In this document: piece by piece, positions 26,807-36,573 of the stretch
Layout of the letters: the number at the start of each line of letters is the position of its first letter
How positions within the stretch are numbered: position 1 is the stretch's first letter
The notes under the pieces: model-generated
The model's database searches: none
What the model saw: the letters and a program-made list of their open reading frames with translations, nothing else
What the model was told of the DNA's origin: nothing
From: Wenzhouxiangella sp.
GTDB lineage: Bacteria; Pseudomonadota; Gammaproteobacteria; Xanthomonadales; Wenzhouxiangellaceae
Assembly (NCBI GenBank): GCA_007118895.1
Contig: SKQS01000254.1
Location: forward strand, 1-50,220
Length of the DNA: 50,220 bases
Direction of reading: 5' to 3'
Position numbers and translations under genes: made by a program

Positions 26807-28078
26807 TCAGCCAGCGCCCATCTCGTTGAGGGCTTTTCGCGCTCGTCGACCGGTCTCGTCATCGGACTGGGCGGCAATCCGGTAGTTCTCGATCGCCTGC
26901 TGGCGATTGCCCGAGGCGCGCTCTACGTTCCCCAGATGGAAGTAGCCCTGGGCGGTAGGCAGTCGCTCGATGCTGGCCTGTAGATCGCCCCTGGCCCCGG
27001 CGATATTGCCCAGCTGTTCGCGCACCATGCCGCGACGCAGGTGCTGGTAGAACCAGCCATTATCGCGCTCCAGCGCCTGGCTGTAGGCCGCCTCGGCCTC
27101 GCCGAAGCGGTCCATCGAGGCCAGGGCATCGCCCTTCAGGGTATGGAAAATCGCCTCACCGTCTTCCAGCGCCAGGGCCTGTTCTGCCTTGGCCAGCGCC
27201 TCCTCGTGGCGGCCATCGGCCAGTGCCCTGCGCCCCTCGTCATGGGCCTTGTAGGCAGGCTCCAGGTCCTTCAGGCGGGCGATCATCTGCTGGTAGCGTT
27301 GTTCCCCGATGATGCCCTGGCGACCAAGCTCATCAGCGGTGCGCTGGTTGTTCTGGACCCTCTCTCGCGAAGGCGGATGCGAGGAAAACAAGCCGGCCAT
27401 GAAACCCGGGTCGCGGTCCTCCGACAGCCGCACAAAGCTTTGTTGCAGCCGCACCGCGCCTTCCGGGTTATAGCCGGCACGGGCCATGTAGCGGGTGCCG
27501 AACAGGTCGGCTTCGCGCTCGGCATTGCGCGAGTATCGCTGGGTGATCAGCTGGGCACCCAGCATGCCGCCGATCATGGCCACGGCGGCGTAGTCCTCGC
27601 GCTCGGTGGCCACGCCAACGGCGATTCCGCCAAGGATCACCGCGCCCTGGGTCAGGGCTGCCCGGGACTGGGCCTGGGCGCCGTGACGGGCCGCGGCATG
27701 AACGACTTCATGACCCAGCACCGCGGCCAGTTCGGCCTCGGAGTTCATTTCGGTAAGCAGCCCGCGGTTGATCGAAATCTTGCCGCCGGGCAGGGCCCAG
27801 GCGTTGGGGATCGAGCTGTTGAGCACTGCAAATTCGTAAGGCAGCTCACGATCGGCCTCGGCGGCGACCCGCTGTCCGACCTCCTGGACGTAGGCGACCA
27901 GCTCGGGGTCGAGCACGAAATCGCCACCCTGGGACTGACGCAGCGGGGCGTAGTGGGTCTCGCCGACCTCGAGCTCCCAACGCTCATCGAACAGGCTCAG
28001 TTCACGCTCGCCAGTCACCGGGTTGACGGCGCAGCCGGCAACCAGCAACAGTGCGCCTAGTGTTGAGATCAGTCTCAT
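26807..28078 (-). CDS. M48-family metalloprotease lipoprotein with TPR C-terminus (BepA-like)
   Basis: A predicted periplasmic, lipid-anchored zinc protease for envelope quality control. The signal ends in the lipobox VAGC. The active site is HEVVH (123-127), with the downstream third-ligand segment NAEREADLFGTRYM. The C-terminal third (~270-423) holds TPR-like repeats (DGRHEEALAKAEQAL, FGEAEAAYSQALE). The architecture resembles E. coli BepA, which assembles LptD; here the protein has a lipid anchor. The ATG at 28078 is preceded by AGAGGA; the frame is open upstream to 28171 but that part has no signal. Assignment to BepA exactly is uncertain. Confidence 0.88.
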   Translation of the reverse strand: MRLISTLGALLLVAGCAVNPVTGERELSLFDERWELEVGETHYAPLRQSQGGDFVLDPELVAYVQEVGQRVAAEADRELPYEFAVLNSSIPNAWALPGGKISINRGLLTEMNSEAELAAVLGHEVVHAAARHGAQAQSRAALTQGAVILGGIAVGVATEREDYAAVAMIGGMLGAQLITQRYSRNAEREADLFGTRYMARAGYNPEGAVRLQQSFVRLSEDRDPGFMAGLFSSHPPSRERVQNNQRTADELGRQGIIGEQRYQQMIARLKDLEPAYKAHDEGRRALADGRHEEALAKAEQALALEDGEAIFHTLKGDALASMDRFGEAEAAYSQALERDNGWFYQHLRRGMVREQLGNIAGARGDLQASIERLPTAQGYFHLGNVERASGNRQQAIENYRIAAQSDDETGRRARKALNEMGAG

Positions 28079-28167
28079 TGTCGATCCTCTGGCATGACCC
28101 AGGGCCATGATTATAGTGTCCGCGCATGGTGCCCGAACGTCATGACCGGACAGTCTGCGCAGCAGCG

Positions 28168-28953
28168 TCATTCGCAGGTCTCGGGCGCCAGCTGCAGGCT
28201 GGTCGAAATCAGGCGGATGTCCAGCTCTTCGCGACCGTCGCGAAGCTGCAGAATTCGCATCGGCATCCAGGCGAAAGTTTCGGCGTGCCAGGAATGGTAA
28301 TTGCGGCTGGAGCTCTCGCGCCGGAAGCGGCGCATACGTACCGCGTCGAAGCAGCCGATATCCAGGCTGAGTGTTTCCCTGCCCTCGAAAAGAAACTGCT
28401 GGTCCTCGATCTCGTCGCGCTCAAGCACACGAAACTGATGATCGGTATCGCGTGCTTCCGGTTGATGCAGTTTGGCGGCCACTGCAAGGCGCAGGGTCAG
28501 TGGGTCGATTACACCCGGCTCGAGGGAGATCTGGTGATCACCGTCATAGGTGCGGGTATTCGAGATGCCCTGGTCCCAGTCGAACTGGTGTTGCCACCAG
28601 CGGGTCCGGGTCGGTGCGCGGGCAACCTGGTGATAGGTCAGGGCCAGGATATGGCCGTCGTGCCACATGAAATGAGCCGACTCGGTTGCCGACACCCCCA
28701 GCATTCTGGCGACGGCGGCGGTCGCTTCGGTCTCGGTCTCGAAAAGCCACACGCCGTCCTCCCCGGGGGCCAGCCGAACGTGTACCTCGCCGATCTTGCG
28801 GCCACGGCGCAGTACTTCATAGCTGGCCTCGTGGGCCGGTAACAGAACCGGAGCCTTGTGCTCAGGGCCTATCGACTCTGCCACGGTCGTCGAGATCAAC
28901 ATCGAGAAGAAGAGGCCGAGAAAGCCGGCGACCTTGCAAGTGGATGGTTTCAT
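28168..28953 (-). CDS. DUF3108 domain-containing exported protein
   Basis: A 261-residue protein with a signal peptide ([19 protein letters not shown], probable cleavage near VAES) and a beta-rich DUF3108 domain, including ASYEVLRRGRKIGEVHVRL and SYEV-type strands. The function is unknown. Its ATG at 28953 lies inside purN, giving a 92-base overlap; a TTG at 28968 is an alternative start. It follows purM and purN, an order seen in related gammaproteobacteria, but there is no clear link to purine synthesis. An outer-membrane or periplasmic location is likely. Confidence 0.82.
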   Translation of the reverse strand: MKPSTCKVAGFLGLFFSMLISTTVAESIGPEHKAPVLLPAHEASYEVLRRGRKIGEVHVRLAPGEDGVWLFETETEATAAVARMLGVSATESAHFMWHDGHILALTYHQVARAPTRTRWWQHQFDWDQGISNTRTYDGDHQISLEPGVIDPLTLRLAVAAKLHQPEARDTDHQFRVLERDEIEDQQFLFEGRETLSLDIGCFDAVRMRRFRRESSSRNYHSWHAETFAWMPMRILQLRDGREELDIRLISTSLQLAPETCE

Positions 28954-29548
28954 GGCGATATTCGACAATCCCTCTGGTCAATAGTGCCACGCAGGCCGGG
29001 TACAGTCTGTGCTCCAGCGGCAGCAGCCGCTCGGCCAGCCGTTCGGCATTGTCGCCCGGCTCGATGGTGATTTCCACCTGGGCCAGGACCGGGCCGGCGT
29101 CGAGTTTCGGCACAACGAAGTGCACGCTGGCGCCATGCTGGCTGTCACCGGCCGCCAGCGCACGATCATGGGTGTTCAGTCCGCGGTGGCGCGGCAACAG
29201 GGACGGGTGAATATTGATCAGCCGGCCGGCGTAATGGTCGACCCAGCTTGCCCCCATGACGCGCATGAAGCCAGCCATCAGCACGAAAGCCGGGTCGATG
29301 CTGTCGATTGTCTCGGCCAGGGTGGACTCGAAGCGGTGGCGGTCGGAAAAGCGGGTTCGATCCAGGCACACGGCATCGACCGCGTCGGCGGCGGCAAGAT
29401 CAAGCACGCCGGCCTCTGGCCGGTCACTGATCACCGCGGCGATCTGACCGCCCAGCCAGCCCTCGCGCTGGGCCCGGAAAAGCGCCTGGTAGTTGCTGCC
29501 GCGACCGGAGGCCAGTACCACCAGCCGGGGCAGGGCTGGCTCAGCCAT
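28862..29548 (-). CDS. purN: Phosphoribosylglycinamide formyltransferase
   Basis: PurN transfers a formyl group from 10-formyl-THF to GAR in de novo purine synthesis. The phosphate loop is GRGSN (15-19), the catalytic Asn-His is NIHPSLLP (Asn112, His114), and the catalytic Asp is Asp150 in KLDAGPVL. At 228 residues it is ~15 longer than E. coli PurN; the extra C-terminal tail is basic and overlaps the next gene. The ATG at 29548 overlaps the purM stop by eight bases. Confidence 0.95.
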   Translation of the reverse strand: MAEPALPRLVVLASGRGSNYQALFRAQREGWLGGQIAAVISDRPEAGVLDLAAADAVDAVCLDRTRFSDRHRFESTLAETIDSIDPAFVLMAGFMRVMGASWVDHYAGRLINIHPSLLPRHRGLNTHDRALAAGDSQHGASVHFVVPKLDAGPVLAQVEITIEPGDNAERLAERLLPLEHRLYPACVALLTRGIVEYRHETIHLQGRRLSRPLLLDVDLDDRGRVDRP

Positions 29549-30569
29549 CCAGTAACTGAACCCGATCGTCGCCGTTGCCGGCAACCACCCGGCCGATGAT
29601 ATGGACCGGTTCCTGGCAGCTGGCGCCGATCAGGTCGAGATCTCGTTCGGCCGCGATCAGCACGTAGCCTATGCCCATGTTGAAGGTGCGGTGCATTTCG
29701 TGCAGCTCGATCCTGCCACCGTCGGCCAGCCAGCCGAATATCGGTGGTGGCTGCCAGCTTGAAGTGTCGATCTCGATTCCGAGATGCTCTGGGACGACGC
29801 GCACGATGTTTTCCACCAGGCCGCCGCCGGTGATATGGGCCATGCCCCGCACCTTGCCGGTGGCCACGGCCCGGGTGACCGCCGCGGTGTAGATCCGCGT
29901 CGGCGCCAGCAGACGCTCACCCACAGTGGCGCCGTCAAAGGGGTCATCGGGCTGCTGCCCCGATCGTTCCAGCACCTGTCGGATCAGCGAGTAGCCGTTA
30001 CTGTGCGGGCCGCTGGAGGCCAGGCCGATCAGTACGCAGGAGTCATCGATCTCGCTGCCGTCGATGATGCGGTTGCGCTCGACCGCACCGACGGCAAAAC
30101 CGGCCAGGTCATACTCGCCGGGCGCGTACATGCCCGGCATTTCGGCAGTCTCTCCGCCGATCAGCGCGCAACCGGCCTGGCGACAGCCCTCGGCAATTCC
30201 ACCGATGATTTCGCTGGCGGCATCGACATCGAGCTGGCCGCAGGCGAAGTAGTCAAGAAAGAACAGCGGTTCGGCGCCGCACACCAGAATGTCGTTGACG
30301 CACATTGCCACCAGGTCAATGCCAATGGTGTCATGACGGCCCATGCGGCGTGCCAGCAACAGCTTGGTGCCGACCCCGTCGGTGCCGGAGACCAGCACCG
30401 GGTCTTCGAACCGCTTGCCGAGATGAAACAGGCCGCCGAAACCGCCCAGCCCGGTCAGCACTTCGGGCCGGTGGGTTCGGGCAACGGCCGGCTTGATCCG
30501 GTCGACCAGCTGGTTTCCAGCGTCGATGTCGACGCCTGCGTCGCGGTAGGAAAGTGGTTTGTCGATCAT
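29541..30569 (-). CDS. purM: Phosphoribosylformylglycinamidine cyclo-ligase
   Basis: AIR synthetase of purine biosynthesis, which closes the imidazole ring using ATP. It shows the PurM/AIRS signatures [30 protein letters not shown] and [11 protein letters not shown]. The C-terminal half has [15 protein letters not shown]. At 342 residues it is the normal size. The start is ATG at 30569 ([18 protein letters not shown]); the open frame further upstream is antisense to the DUF2066 gene. It forms an operon with purN. Confidence 0.97.
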   Translation of the reverse strand: MIDKPLSYRDAGVDIDAGNQLVDRIKPAVARTHRPEVLTGLGGFGGLFHLGKRFEDPVLVSGTDGVGTKLLLARRMGRHDTIGIDLVAMCVNDILVCGAEPLFFLDYFACGQLDVDAASEIIGGIAEGCRQAGCALIGGETAEMPGMYAPGEYDLAGFAVGAVERNRIIDGSEIDDSCVLIGLASSGPHSNGYSLIRQVLERSGQQPDDPFDGATVGERLLAPTRIYTAAVTRAVATGKVRGMAHITGGGLVENIVRVVPEHLGIEIDTSSWQPPPIFGWLADGGRIELHEMHRTFNMGIGYVLIAAERDLDLIGASCQEPVHIIGRVVAGNGDDRVQLLDG

Positions 30570-30656
30570 GGTGGAACAGGACCTTGAAATTGTGCGTTCC
30601 ATTATGCCCGCATGCGCCGGCCCGAACCGGTGACATGTGCTATCTTTTCTGCGCCC

Positions 30657-31697
30657 ATGAGACCCGTTTCCTTCCATCTGCTGGCTCTGTGTCTGGTGCT
30701 GGCCGGCTGGCTGCATCCCCCGCCGGCGCGGGCCGATACGTTGTATGTGGGCGAGACGGTGATGGCGGCGGATGAAGCAGTCACGGATGCCGCGCTTGCC
30801 CGCGCTCTGGATGAGGTGCTGATGCGTCTGAGCGGGCAGGATCCGGAACTGCTCCGAGCGCACATTGGCGCCGTCACGCCCAACGTGCGGGCTCTGCTGC
30901 TCAGTCACCATCGGGTGCGTGTCCCGGCGCTGGGTCGCGACGGCGCCGAGATCGAGCAGCTCAGGCTGCGCGCGGAGTTTGATCCGCAGGCGGTTGATCG
31001 CCTGTTGCGTGAGCACCAGATTCCGCGCTGGGGTCGGGAAAGGCCGGACATCCTGCTGTGGGCCTCGATAGAGGTCGACAGGCAGGCGCAGATCCTCGAC
31101 TGGCCAGCCCTGGAATGGAAACTGAACGATCTGGCGCGACGCCATGGCCTGGAGCTGCTCAGGCCGCTGGGCGATGCGCTGGATATGGCCGAGGTCAGCG
31201 TGGCCGATATCCGCGGCGGTTTCCTCGATTCAACCCTGGCTGGTCTGGAGCGCTACCGTGCCGATCTGCCGCTGATGCTCGATCTTCGTCAGCGCGACGA
31301 ATACTGGACCGGACGCTGGCTGTGGCGTCTTGATGGTCAGGACCATGGATTCGAACTGTCAGCCGACGATGCTTTCGAAGCCATCGAGATCGGCATGAGC
31401 CGAATGGCCGCAGCGCTGGCATCTCGCTTTGCCGTGCGCCTGGCAGAGCAGGGCCAGTGGCAGCGGTTGGTCATCACCGGCCTGCGTCACCCGGTCCAGT
31501 ACGCCGAACTGATCGCCCATCTAGAGCGCCTGGATGGGGTAGAACAGCTCCGCTTGCTGCGGGCCGATGGCGAGCGCCTTTACCTGGATTTGCTGGTGAT
31601 CGCGGCCAATCTCGACGATGTGATCGGCCTTGGTGGCCTGCTGGTATTCGAGGGTCGCGATGCCGGTGGCGGGCAAGTTTACCGGTTGGCGCGATGA
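30657..31697 (+). CDS. DUF2066 domain-containing exported protein
   Basis: A 346-residue protein with a signal peptide ([20 protein letters not shown]). The DUF2066 region starts at [21 protein letters not shown]. The function is unknown. The ATG at 30657 gives a proper signal sequence; earlier starts do not. It overlaps the downstream CDP-alcohol transferase as ATGA. The DUF2066, CDP-alcohol transferase and hda trio facing purM is a conserved neighbourhood in gammaproteobacteria, so regulatory or membrane links are possible but unproven. Confidence 0.85.
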   Translation: MRPVSFHLLALCLVLAGWLHPPPARADTLYVGETVMAADEAVTDAALARALDEVLMRLSGQDPELLRAHIGAVTPNVRALLLSHHRVRVPALGRDGAEIEQLRLRAEFDPQAVDRLLREHQIPRWGRERPDILLWASIEVDRQAQILDWPALEWKLNDLARRHGLELLRPLGDALDMAEVSVADIRGGFLDSTLAGLERYRADLPLMLDLRQRDEYWTGRWLWRLDGQDHGFELSADDAFEAIEIGMSRMAAALASRFAVRLAEQGQWQRLVITGLRHPVQYAELIAHLERLDGVEQLRLLRADGERLYLDLLVIAANLDDVIGLGGLLVFEGRDAGGGQVYRLAR

Positions 31698-32260
31698 AGC
31701 TTAGCTGGCTTCCCAACCTGCTGACCATAGGCCGCATGCTGGCCGTTCCGCCGCTGGTCTGGCTGCTGCTTGGCGGGCATTTCGGCTGGGCGCTGGCGGT
31801 AGCTATATTCGCCGGCCTTTCCGATCTTCTCGATGGCTGGCTGGCGCGGCGCTATGGCTGGCAGAGCCGCTTTGGCGGGCTGGCCGACCCGGCAGCCGAC
31901 AAGCTGTTGATGCTTGCCAGCTACATCACCCTGGCCTGGCTTACCGAACTGCCCTGGTGGCTGGTACTGCTGGTGCTGTTTCGTGACCTGGTAATCGTGA
32001 TCGGCGCCCTGGTCTACCACCTGGTGTTCGAAAAGGTTCAGGCGGCTCCCACCCAGCTATCTCGTTTCAACACCTTCTGCCAGGTGTTCCTGATGTGGTT
32101 CGTGCTGGTCCGACTGGCCGGTTTTCCTCTGCCGCCGGAAGCCCAGATCGGCCTGGTATGGCTGGTCGCTGCCATGGCCATCCTGACCCTGGTCCAGTAT
32201 GTCTGGCTGTGGAGCCTGAAGGCGGTCGAGGTCACTCGCCGGCGCCGTTCGGGCGCCTGA
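31694..32260 (+). CDS. CDP-alcohol phosphatidyltransferase family membrane protein
   Basis: An integral membrane enzyme of phospholipid synthesis. The family motif D-G-x2-A-R-x8-G-x3-D-x3-D is complete: DGWLAR, then Gly, then LAD and AAD within SDLLDGWLARRYGWQ and GGLADPAADK. Five to six hydrophobic segments surround it. At 188 residues it resembles PgsA-like proteins, but the true alcohol (glycerol-3-phosphate, serine or other) cannot be read from this sequence. The start is ATG at 31694, overlapping the DUF2066 stop. Confidence 0.88.
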   Translation: MKLSWLPNLLTIGRMLAVPPLVWLLLGGHFGWALAVAIFAGLSDLLDGWLARRYGWQSRFGGLADPAADKLLMLASYITLAWLTELPWWLVLLVLFRDLVIVIGALVYHLVFEKVQAAPTQLSRFNTFCQVFLMWFVLVRLAGFPLPPEAQIGLVWLVAAMAILTLVQYVWLWSLKAVEVTRRRRSGA

Positions 32261-32281
32261 TCGCCCGACCGGGAGGGCATA

Positions 32282-32980
32282 GTGGCCGGGAGTCGATCAG
32301 ATCCAACCCAGCGTGGCCAGATTCCCCTGGCTCTGCACCCGCCGCGCCGACCGACGTTCGAGAACTTCATTGCCGGACCAAACCAGGCAGCGGTCGATAC
32401 TCTTGGCAGCGGGCTGGAATCCGGATCCTGGTATTTTCTGACCGGACCGCAGGGCAGCGGGCGCAGCCACCTGCTGGCTGCAACCCAGGCCAGGCTGACA
32501 GGGGAGGGACAAATCGTGCAGTTTGCCGCGTTGGTCACGGCGGCCGGCCCGGCCTTGCTGGATTCACTGACCGGCGACTGGGTGCTGCTTGATGATGTCG
32601 ATGCGCTGGCAGGCAAGGGGTCTGCGGAGCAGGCCCTGTTCAATGCCCTGAACCGCTGGCGCGACGAGCGGACTGGTGTAATCATGACCGGCGCGGGGCG
32701 TGCCGGCATCAAGCTGCCGGATCTGCGATCCAGGCTGGGTCAGGCCACCCGGCTGACCCTGCATGCGCTCGATGAGACCGATCTGGCGGCGCTGATCCGG
32801 CAGGTGGCTTGCGAGCACGAGGTGGCCTTGGGCAGGGGGGTGGTCGATTTCCTGGTGACGCGACTGCCGCGAAACCCCGGTACCGTGGCTTCTGCCATTC
32901 AGCTGCTGGCGGTGCGTGCACTGAGCGAGCGGCGCACCCTGTCAGTACCGCTGGCGCGGAAGGTGCTGGTCGATCAGTAA
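32282..32980 (+). CDS. hda: DnaA inactivator Hda
   Basis: An AAA+ DnaA-related protein that, bound to the DNA clamp, triggers ATP hydrolysis by DnaA after initiation (RIDA). The clamp-binding motif QIPLAL lies near residue 13. The nucleotide loop is GPQGSGRSHLLA; the Arg in place of Lys is usual for Hda. DDVDALAGK is the Walker B segment. At 232 residues it fits the family. The start is GTG at 32282. It converges on asnB with a seven-base overlap of the coding ends. Confidence 0.92.
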   Translation: MAGSRSDPTQRGQIPLALHPPRRPTFENFIAGPNQAAVDTLGSGLESGSWYFLTGPQGSGRSHLLAATQARLTGEGQIVQFAALVTAAGPALLDSLTGDWVLLDDVDALAGKGSAEQALFNALNRWRDERTGVIMTGAGRAGIKLPDLRSRLGQATRLTLHALDETDLAALIRQVACEHEVALGRGVVDFLVTRLPRNPGTVASAIQLLAVRALSERRTLSVPLARKVLVDQ

Positions 32981-34632
32981 CTGGCGTTGTGCACGCCGCG
33001 CATGGCTCTACCGGACGGGTCGGCCAGCTGGCTGAAGCCCTCGTCCCAGGCCAGCGCCTCGGGCGTGGAGCAGGCAATCGATGGCCCGGCCGGGACGGTG
33101 GCGGCAGCGGCCGGCGACGGAAAGTGTTTCTCGAACAGGCGCCGGTAGAGGTACTGTTCCTTGGTTATCGGCGGATTGAGCGGGAAACGCTGTACCGCCT
33201 CGGCCAGCTCGCGGTCGCTGACCAGCTGGTCAGCATGCGCCTTGAGCGCGTCGATCCAGCCGTAGCCCACGCCATCGGAGAATTGCTCCTTCTGGCGCCA
33301 CAGGATCTCGTCGGGTAACAGCCCGCGTCCTGCTTCACGCAGGATGGCCTTTTCCGGCCTGGCAGGGCCTGTCATCTTGGCCGCCGGATCCAGGCTCATT
33401 GCCACCTCGAGAAACTCCAGGTCCAGAAACGGTACTCGCGCCTCCACGCCCCAGGCGGCCATTGACTTGTTGGCGCGCAGGCAGTCATAAAGATGCAGCT
33501 TGTCGAGCTTGCGCACGGTTTCCTCGTGAAAGGCGCGCGCATCGGGGGCCTTGTGGAAATAAAGATACCCGCCGAAGATTTCGTCGGCGCCCTCGCCCGA
33601 GAGCACCATCTTGATCCCCATGGCCTTGATCCGCCGTGCCAGCAGGAACATCGGAGTGGAAGCGCGGATAGTAGTGACATCGAACGTCTCGATGTGCGCG
33701 ATGACATCCTCCAGCGCGTCCAGGCCCTCGGCTTTGGTGTAGTGGAACTCATGGTGCTGGGTGCCGATAGCGGCAGCGGCGATTCGCGCCGCGGCCAGGT
33801 CGGGCGAGCCCTCCAGTCCGATGGCAAAGGAATGCAGTCGCGGCCACCAGGCGGTCTCGGTATCGTCGGATTCGATGCGCCGGTCGGCATAGCGCTTGGC
33901 GATCGCGGCAACCAGCGAGGAATCCAGCCCGCCCGACAGCAGCACACCGTAAGGCACATCGCACATCAGCTGGCGATGGACTGCAGCTTCCAGTGCGTGG
34001 CGCAACCGCTCGGGACTTGCCGGTTCCAGGGCCTTGTCGAAATCGCGCCAGGCCGGCTGGTACCAGCGCTCAGGCTGTCCGCTGGCCGAATCGAGCAGAT
34101 GGCCCGGCGGGAAAGCCTGGACCTGGGGGCAGCGGGGCTCGATCGCCTTCATTTCCGAGGCGACCCACAGCATCCCCTCGTCGTCGCGACCGTAATACAG
34201 GGGCATCACACCGATCGGGTCGCGTGCGACCAGGTAACGGTCGGCGCTTTCATCCCACAGCACGAAGGCGTAGATGCCATTGAGCCGATTCAGGAAGTCG
34301 GTGCCGTGGCGCTCGTACAAGGCAAGGATGACCTCGCAGTCAGAACCAGTCTGAAACGGGTAGTCGTGCAGTTCCTGACGCAATTCCCGATGATTGTAGA
34401 TTTCGCCGTTGACGCCCAGTACTTTCAGGCCATCGGCACTGAAAAGGGGTTGGGCGCCGGATTCGATATCGACGATGGCCAGTCGCTCATGGGCAATGAT
34501 CGCACGGTCATGAACGTAAATGCCGCTCCAGTCGGGACCGCGGTGACGCTGCCGACGCGAGGCCTCAAGCGCGATGCCCCGCAGGCCGCGCTGGCCTGCG
34601 GGGACATCGAACAATCCCAGGATGGAGCACAT
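32974..34632 (-). CDS. asnB: Asparagine synthase B (glutamine-hydrolysing)
   Basis: It makes asparagine from aspartate, ATP and glutamine. The start MCSILGLF places the catalytic nucleophile at Cys2, which fixes this start codon. The N-terminal class II glutaminase domain (~1-190) includes RGPDWSGIYV and GEIYNHRELR. The synthetase domain has the PP-loop SGGLDSS (~232-238). At 552 residues it matches E. coli AsnB closely. It follows the unidentified lipoprotein by 33 bases and may share its transcript. Confidence 0.96.
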   Translation of the reverse strand: MCSILGLFDVPAGQRGLRGIALEASRRQRHRGPDWSGIYVHDRAIIAHERLAIVDIESGAQPLFSADGLKVLGVNGEIYNHRELRQELHDYPFQTGSDCEVILALYERHGTDFLNRLNGIYAFVLWDESADRYLVARDPIGVMPLYYGRDDEGMLWVASEMKAIEPRCPQVQAFPPGHLLDSASGQPERWYQPAWRDFDKALEPASPERLRHALEAAVHRQLMCDVPYGVLLSGGLDSSLVAAIAKRYADRRIESDDTETAWWPRLHSFAIGLEGSPDLAAARIAAAAIGTQHHEFHYTKAEGLDALEDVIAHIETFDVTTIRASTPMFLLARRIKAMGIKMVLSGEGADEIFGGYLYFHKAPDARAFHEETVRKLDKLHLYDCLRANKSMAAWGVEARVPFLDLEFLEVAMSLDPAAKMTGPARPEKAILREAGRGLLPDEILWRQKEQFSDGVGYGWIDALKAHADQLVSDRELAEAVQRFPLNPPITKEQYLYRRLFEKHFPSPAAAATVPAGPSIACSTPEALAWDEGFSQLADPSGRAMRGVHNASY

Positions 34633-34665
34633 GAGATGTTGGCCGTTTGTTTATTGCAAGCCCGA

Positions 34666-36357
34666 TCAGCGAGCCAGCGTGATATCGGCGACCACATCGA
34701 TACCTTCCGGTCTCAGGTGCAGGCTGGTGTGGTAATACTCGTAGACCTCACCGAGCATTCTGAGCATCGCTGTCGGGTCCAGCTCTTCCATTCCTTCCTC
34801 GGCCAGTGCTTCCTCCATCACCGCTGAAAGCATTTCGGCGTAGCGCTGCATGTTGATTCCATAGGCAAGTATCGCGCTGCCGGTTTCACCGGGACTCAAG
34901 GCCTGCCCGAGCTCATCCTTGTGTCCTTCGCCGATGGCGATACCCAGTCCCTCTTCGCCCAGCGCGACCCAGGCCGACAGCTCCGGCATGTCGGGGATCA
35001 TGCCGGGCGGAATCGGCTGCGGCTCGCCACCGGGCCTGAGGTCCAGCGCGGCAAGCTCCGGCGAAAACATCTGGGCCATCCCGATCAGCATTTGCGGATT
35101 GTGCATGAACAGTGCCAGCGTGCCGGCGCCGTCGACAACGCCGGCCGGGCCACCCATGACCACACGGTCAACATTGAGGCGAAACCCCTGAATATTGGTC
35201 ACGACCGGCGGGATTGGCCGATTCAGCGCCAGCTGCCATTCGCCGGCTTGCTCGCCAATCTCGGCGAAAAGCTCGCACTGCGGCGGGTTGTCGACCCAGC
35301 CTCCAACCAGCTCGCGGGCGAAGTCTCGGGCAGCGACCAGGTTGATTGCCACCCCGGCATCGAACAGCTCGGCCTGGCGTGCACCCACTCCTATCGAGGT
35401 GTCGGCAATGGTAGCCAGGCGCTGCCCCATATCGCCGGCAGTCTCGATTCGCATCAGCGCGGTGATCCGTCGCTCGTCAACCCGGGTGGAGCCGGTGCTC
35501 AAGCGAGGAAAGGTATTGACCAGCGCCTCGATCTCGCTGCGACAGGCGGCATCTTCGGACAGCGCCTGAAGCCGTTCGTCGCGACGCGCTCCCAGCTCGA
35601 TACGTTCATCGCCGTTGAAAACCAGCGACAGCAGGCGGGTGAAGTCGATGTAGCCGCTGCCGTAGGCGGTAAACCCGCGTTCTCGGTTGAAACGTGCCAG
35701 ACCGCGTCGGCTCATGGCCTGTGCAGGCTGGTCCAGGTTGACTACCCGGCGAAGCAGGGCCGGGCTGTCAGGAACCAGCGCGGCAGTCACGAAATCCTCG
35801 TCCATGTGGATCGCCAGACCCATCCCGGCCAATGGTGCCCAGATGATCTGCTCGCCGTCTACATCACGGCGCGGCAGCTCGATGCCCGCCTCGCCGGCCA
35901 GGCGATCAAGCGTGGCCTCCAGCGCCTCGCGATCAATCAACTGCCAGTGCATGAACGGATAGACCGAGACGGTATGCAGGGCATACAGGCCGTTACTGTG
36001 CAGGCCGCGGGCCTCGACCGCCTCGCGGCTGTCGATCGCCGCCAATTCGTTGAGCAGCGCGCGGGCCAGCGGATCGTCGATTTCCTCACCGAGCTGCTCG
36101 GCGGTTACCCGGTTCATTTCCGCCGCAGCAGACAGCGGTCGGTAGAGGGTGTCAGCCAGCGAGTCCGGCATTGGCTCGAGGTTGGCCATGACCATCATGG
36201 TTTCGGCGTCGATCCGGTCGAACAGGCTGACTGCTGCTACCTGGATATCGACATCATCATCGTCTTCGAAGATGGTCGGCACATCGTCGTCGCTGTCGCG
36301 TCCACAAGCAGCGAGGAACAGGCTGGCCAGCATCATTAGCAAGAACTTGCGCATCAT
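34666..36357 (-). CDS. Large lipoprotein of unknown function
   Basis: I do not recognise this 563-residue protein. It has a lipoprotein signal, with the lipobox LAAC around residue 18. An acidic linker follows (SDDDVPTIFEDDDDVD), then a long soluble region with alternating hydrophobic strands and helices and no clear enzyme motif. Gly at +2 of the lipidated Cys favours outer-membrane sorting by E. coli rules. The ATG at 36357 (or 36354) follows GGGAG. Upstream is a strong promoter with an inverted repeat, so expression is probably controlled. asnB lies 33 bases downstream and pntB ends 216 bases upstream. Confidence 0.75.
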   Translation of the reverse strand: MMRKFLLMMLASLFLAACGRDSDDDVPTIFEDDDDVDIQVAAVSLFDRIDAETMMVMANLEPMPDSLADTLYRPLSAAAEMNRVTAEQLGEEIDDPLARALLNELAAIDSREAVEARGLHSNGLYALHTVSVYPFMHWQLIDREALEATLDRLAGEAGIELPRRDVDGEQIIWAPLAGMGLAIHMDEDFVTAALVPDSPALLRRVVNLDQPAQAMSRRGLARFNRERGFTAYGSGYIDFTRLLSLVFNGDERIELGARRDERLQALSEDAACRSEIEALVNTFPRLSTGSTRVDERRITALMRIETAGDMGQRLATIADTSIGVGARQAELFDAGVAINLVAARDFARELVGGWVDNPPQCELFAEIGEQAGEWQLALNRPIPPVVTNIQGFRLNVDRVVMGGPAGVVDGAGTLALFMHNPQMLIGMAQMFSPELAALDLRPGGEPQPIPPGMIPDMPELSAWVALGEEGLGIAIGEGHKDELGQALSPGETGSAILAYGINMQRYAEMLSAVMEEALAEEGMEELDPTAMLRMLGEVYEYYHTSLHLRPEGIDVVADITLAR

Positions 36358-36388
36358 GGTGAATTACTCCCGCAGAGATGGATATATA

Positions 36389-36417
36389 GTGTTATACAAC
36401 AGTAACACACTTGTCAA
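36389..36417 (-). promoter_or_regulatory. Promoter with overlapping palindrome for the 563-aa lipoprotein
   Basis: On the minus strand a perfect -35 box TTGACA (36417-36412) is followed after 15 bases by TATAAC (36396-36391). A 6-base inverted repeat, GTGTTA (36408-36403) and TAACAC (36394-36389) with an 8-base centre, covers the spacer and the -10 box. This looks like an operator for a dimeric repressor. The 15-base spacer is short. The gene start lies about 32 bases downstream. Confidence 0.45.
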
Positions 36418-36434
36418 CAGTTTGAACAGGTCTA

Positions 36435-36562
36435 AGGTTTAAGGGTTAAGGTCAAAGGTTTACGGTTTTAGGGAAAAGGAGCGGGGCCTTGGGAGCACGG
36501 GCGCCTTGTCGGGGTCTCGTCGTTCGTTTCCCGTTTCCCGTTTGCTCTTTTCCCTTAAACCT
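36435..36562. repeat. Quasi-palindrome downstream of pntB
   Basis: The outer arms AGGTTTAAGGG (36435-36445) and CCCTTAAACCT (36552-36562) are perfect complements. Inside, GGGAAAAG (36471-36478) pairs with CTTTTCCC (36547-36554), sharing bases with the outer pair, and CCCGTTT units repeat before the right arm. It lies between the pntB stop and the lipoprotein promoter and could end the pnt transcript. Confidence 0.5.
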
Positions 36563-36573
36563 TAAACCTCACC

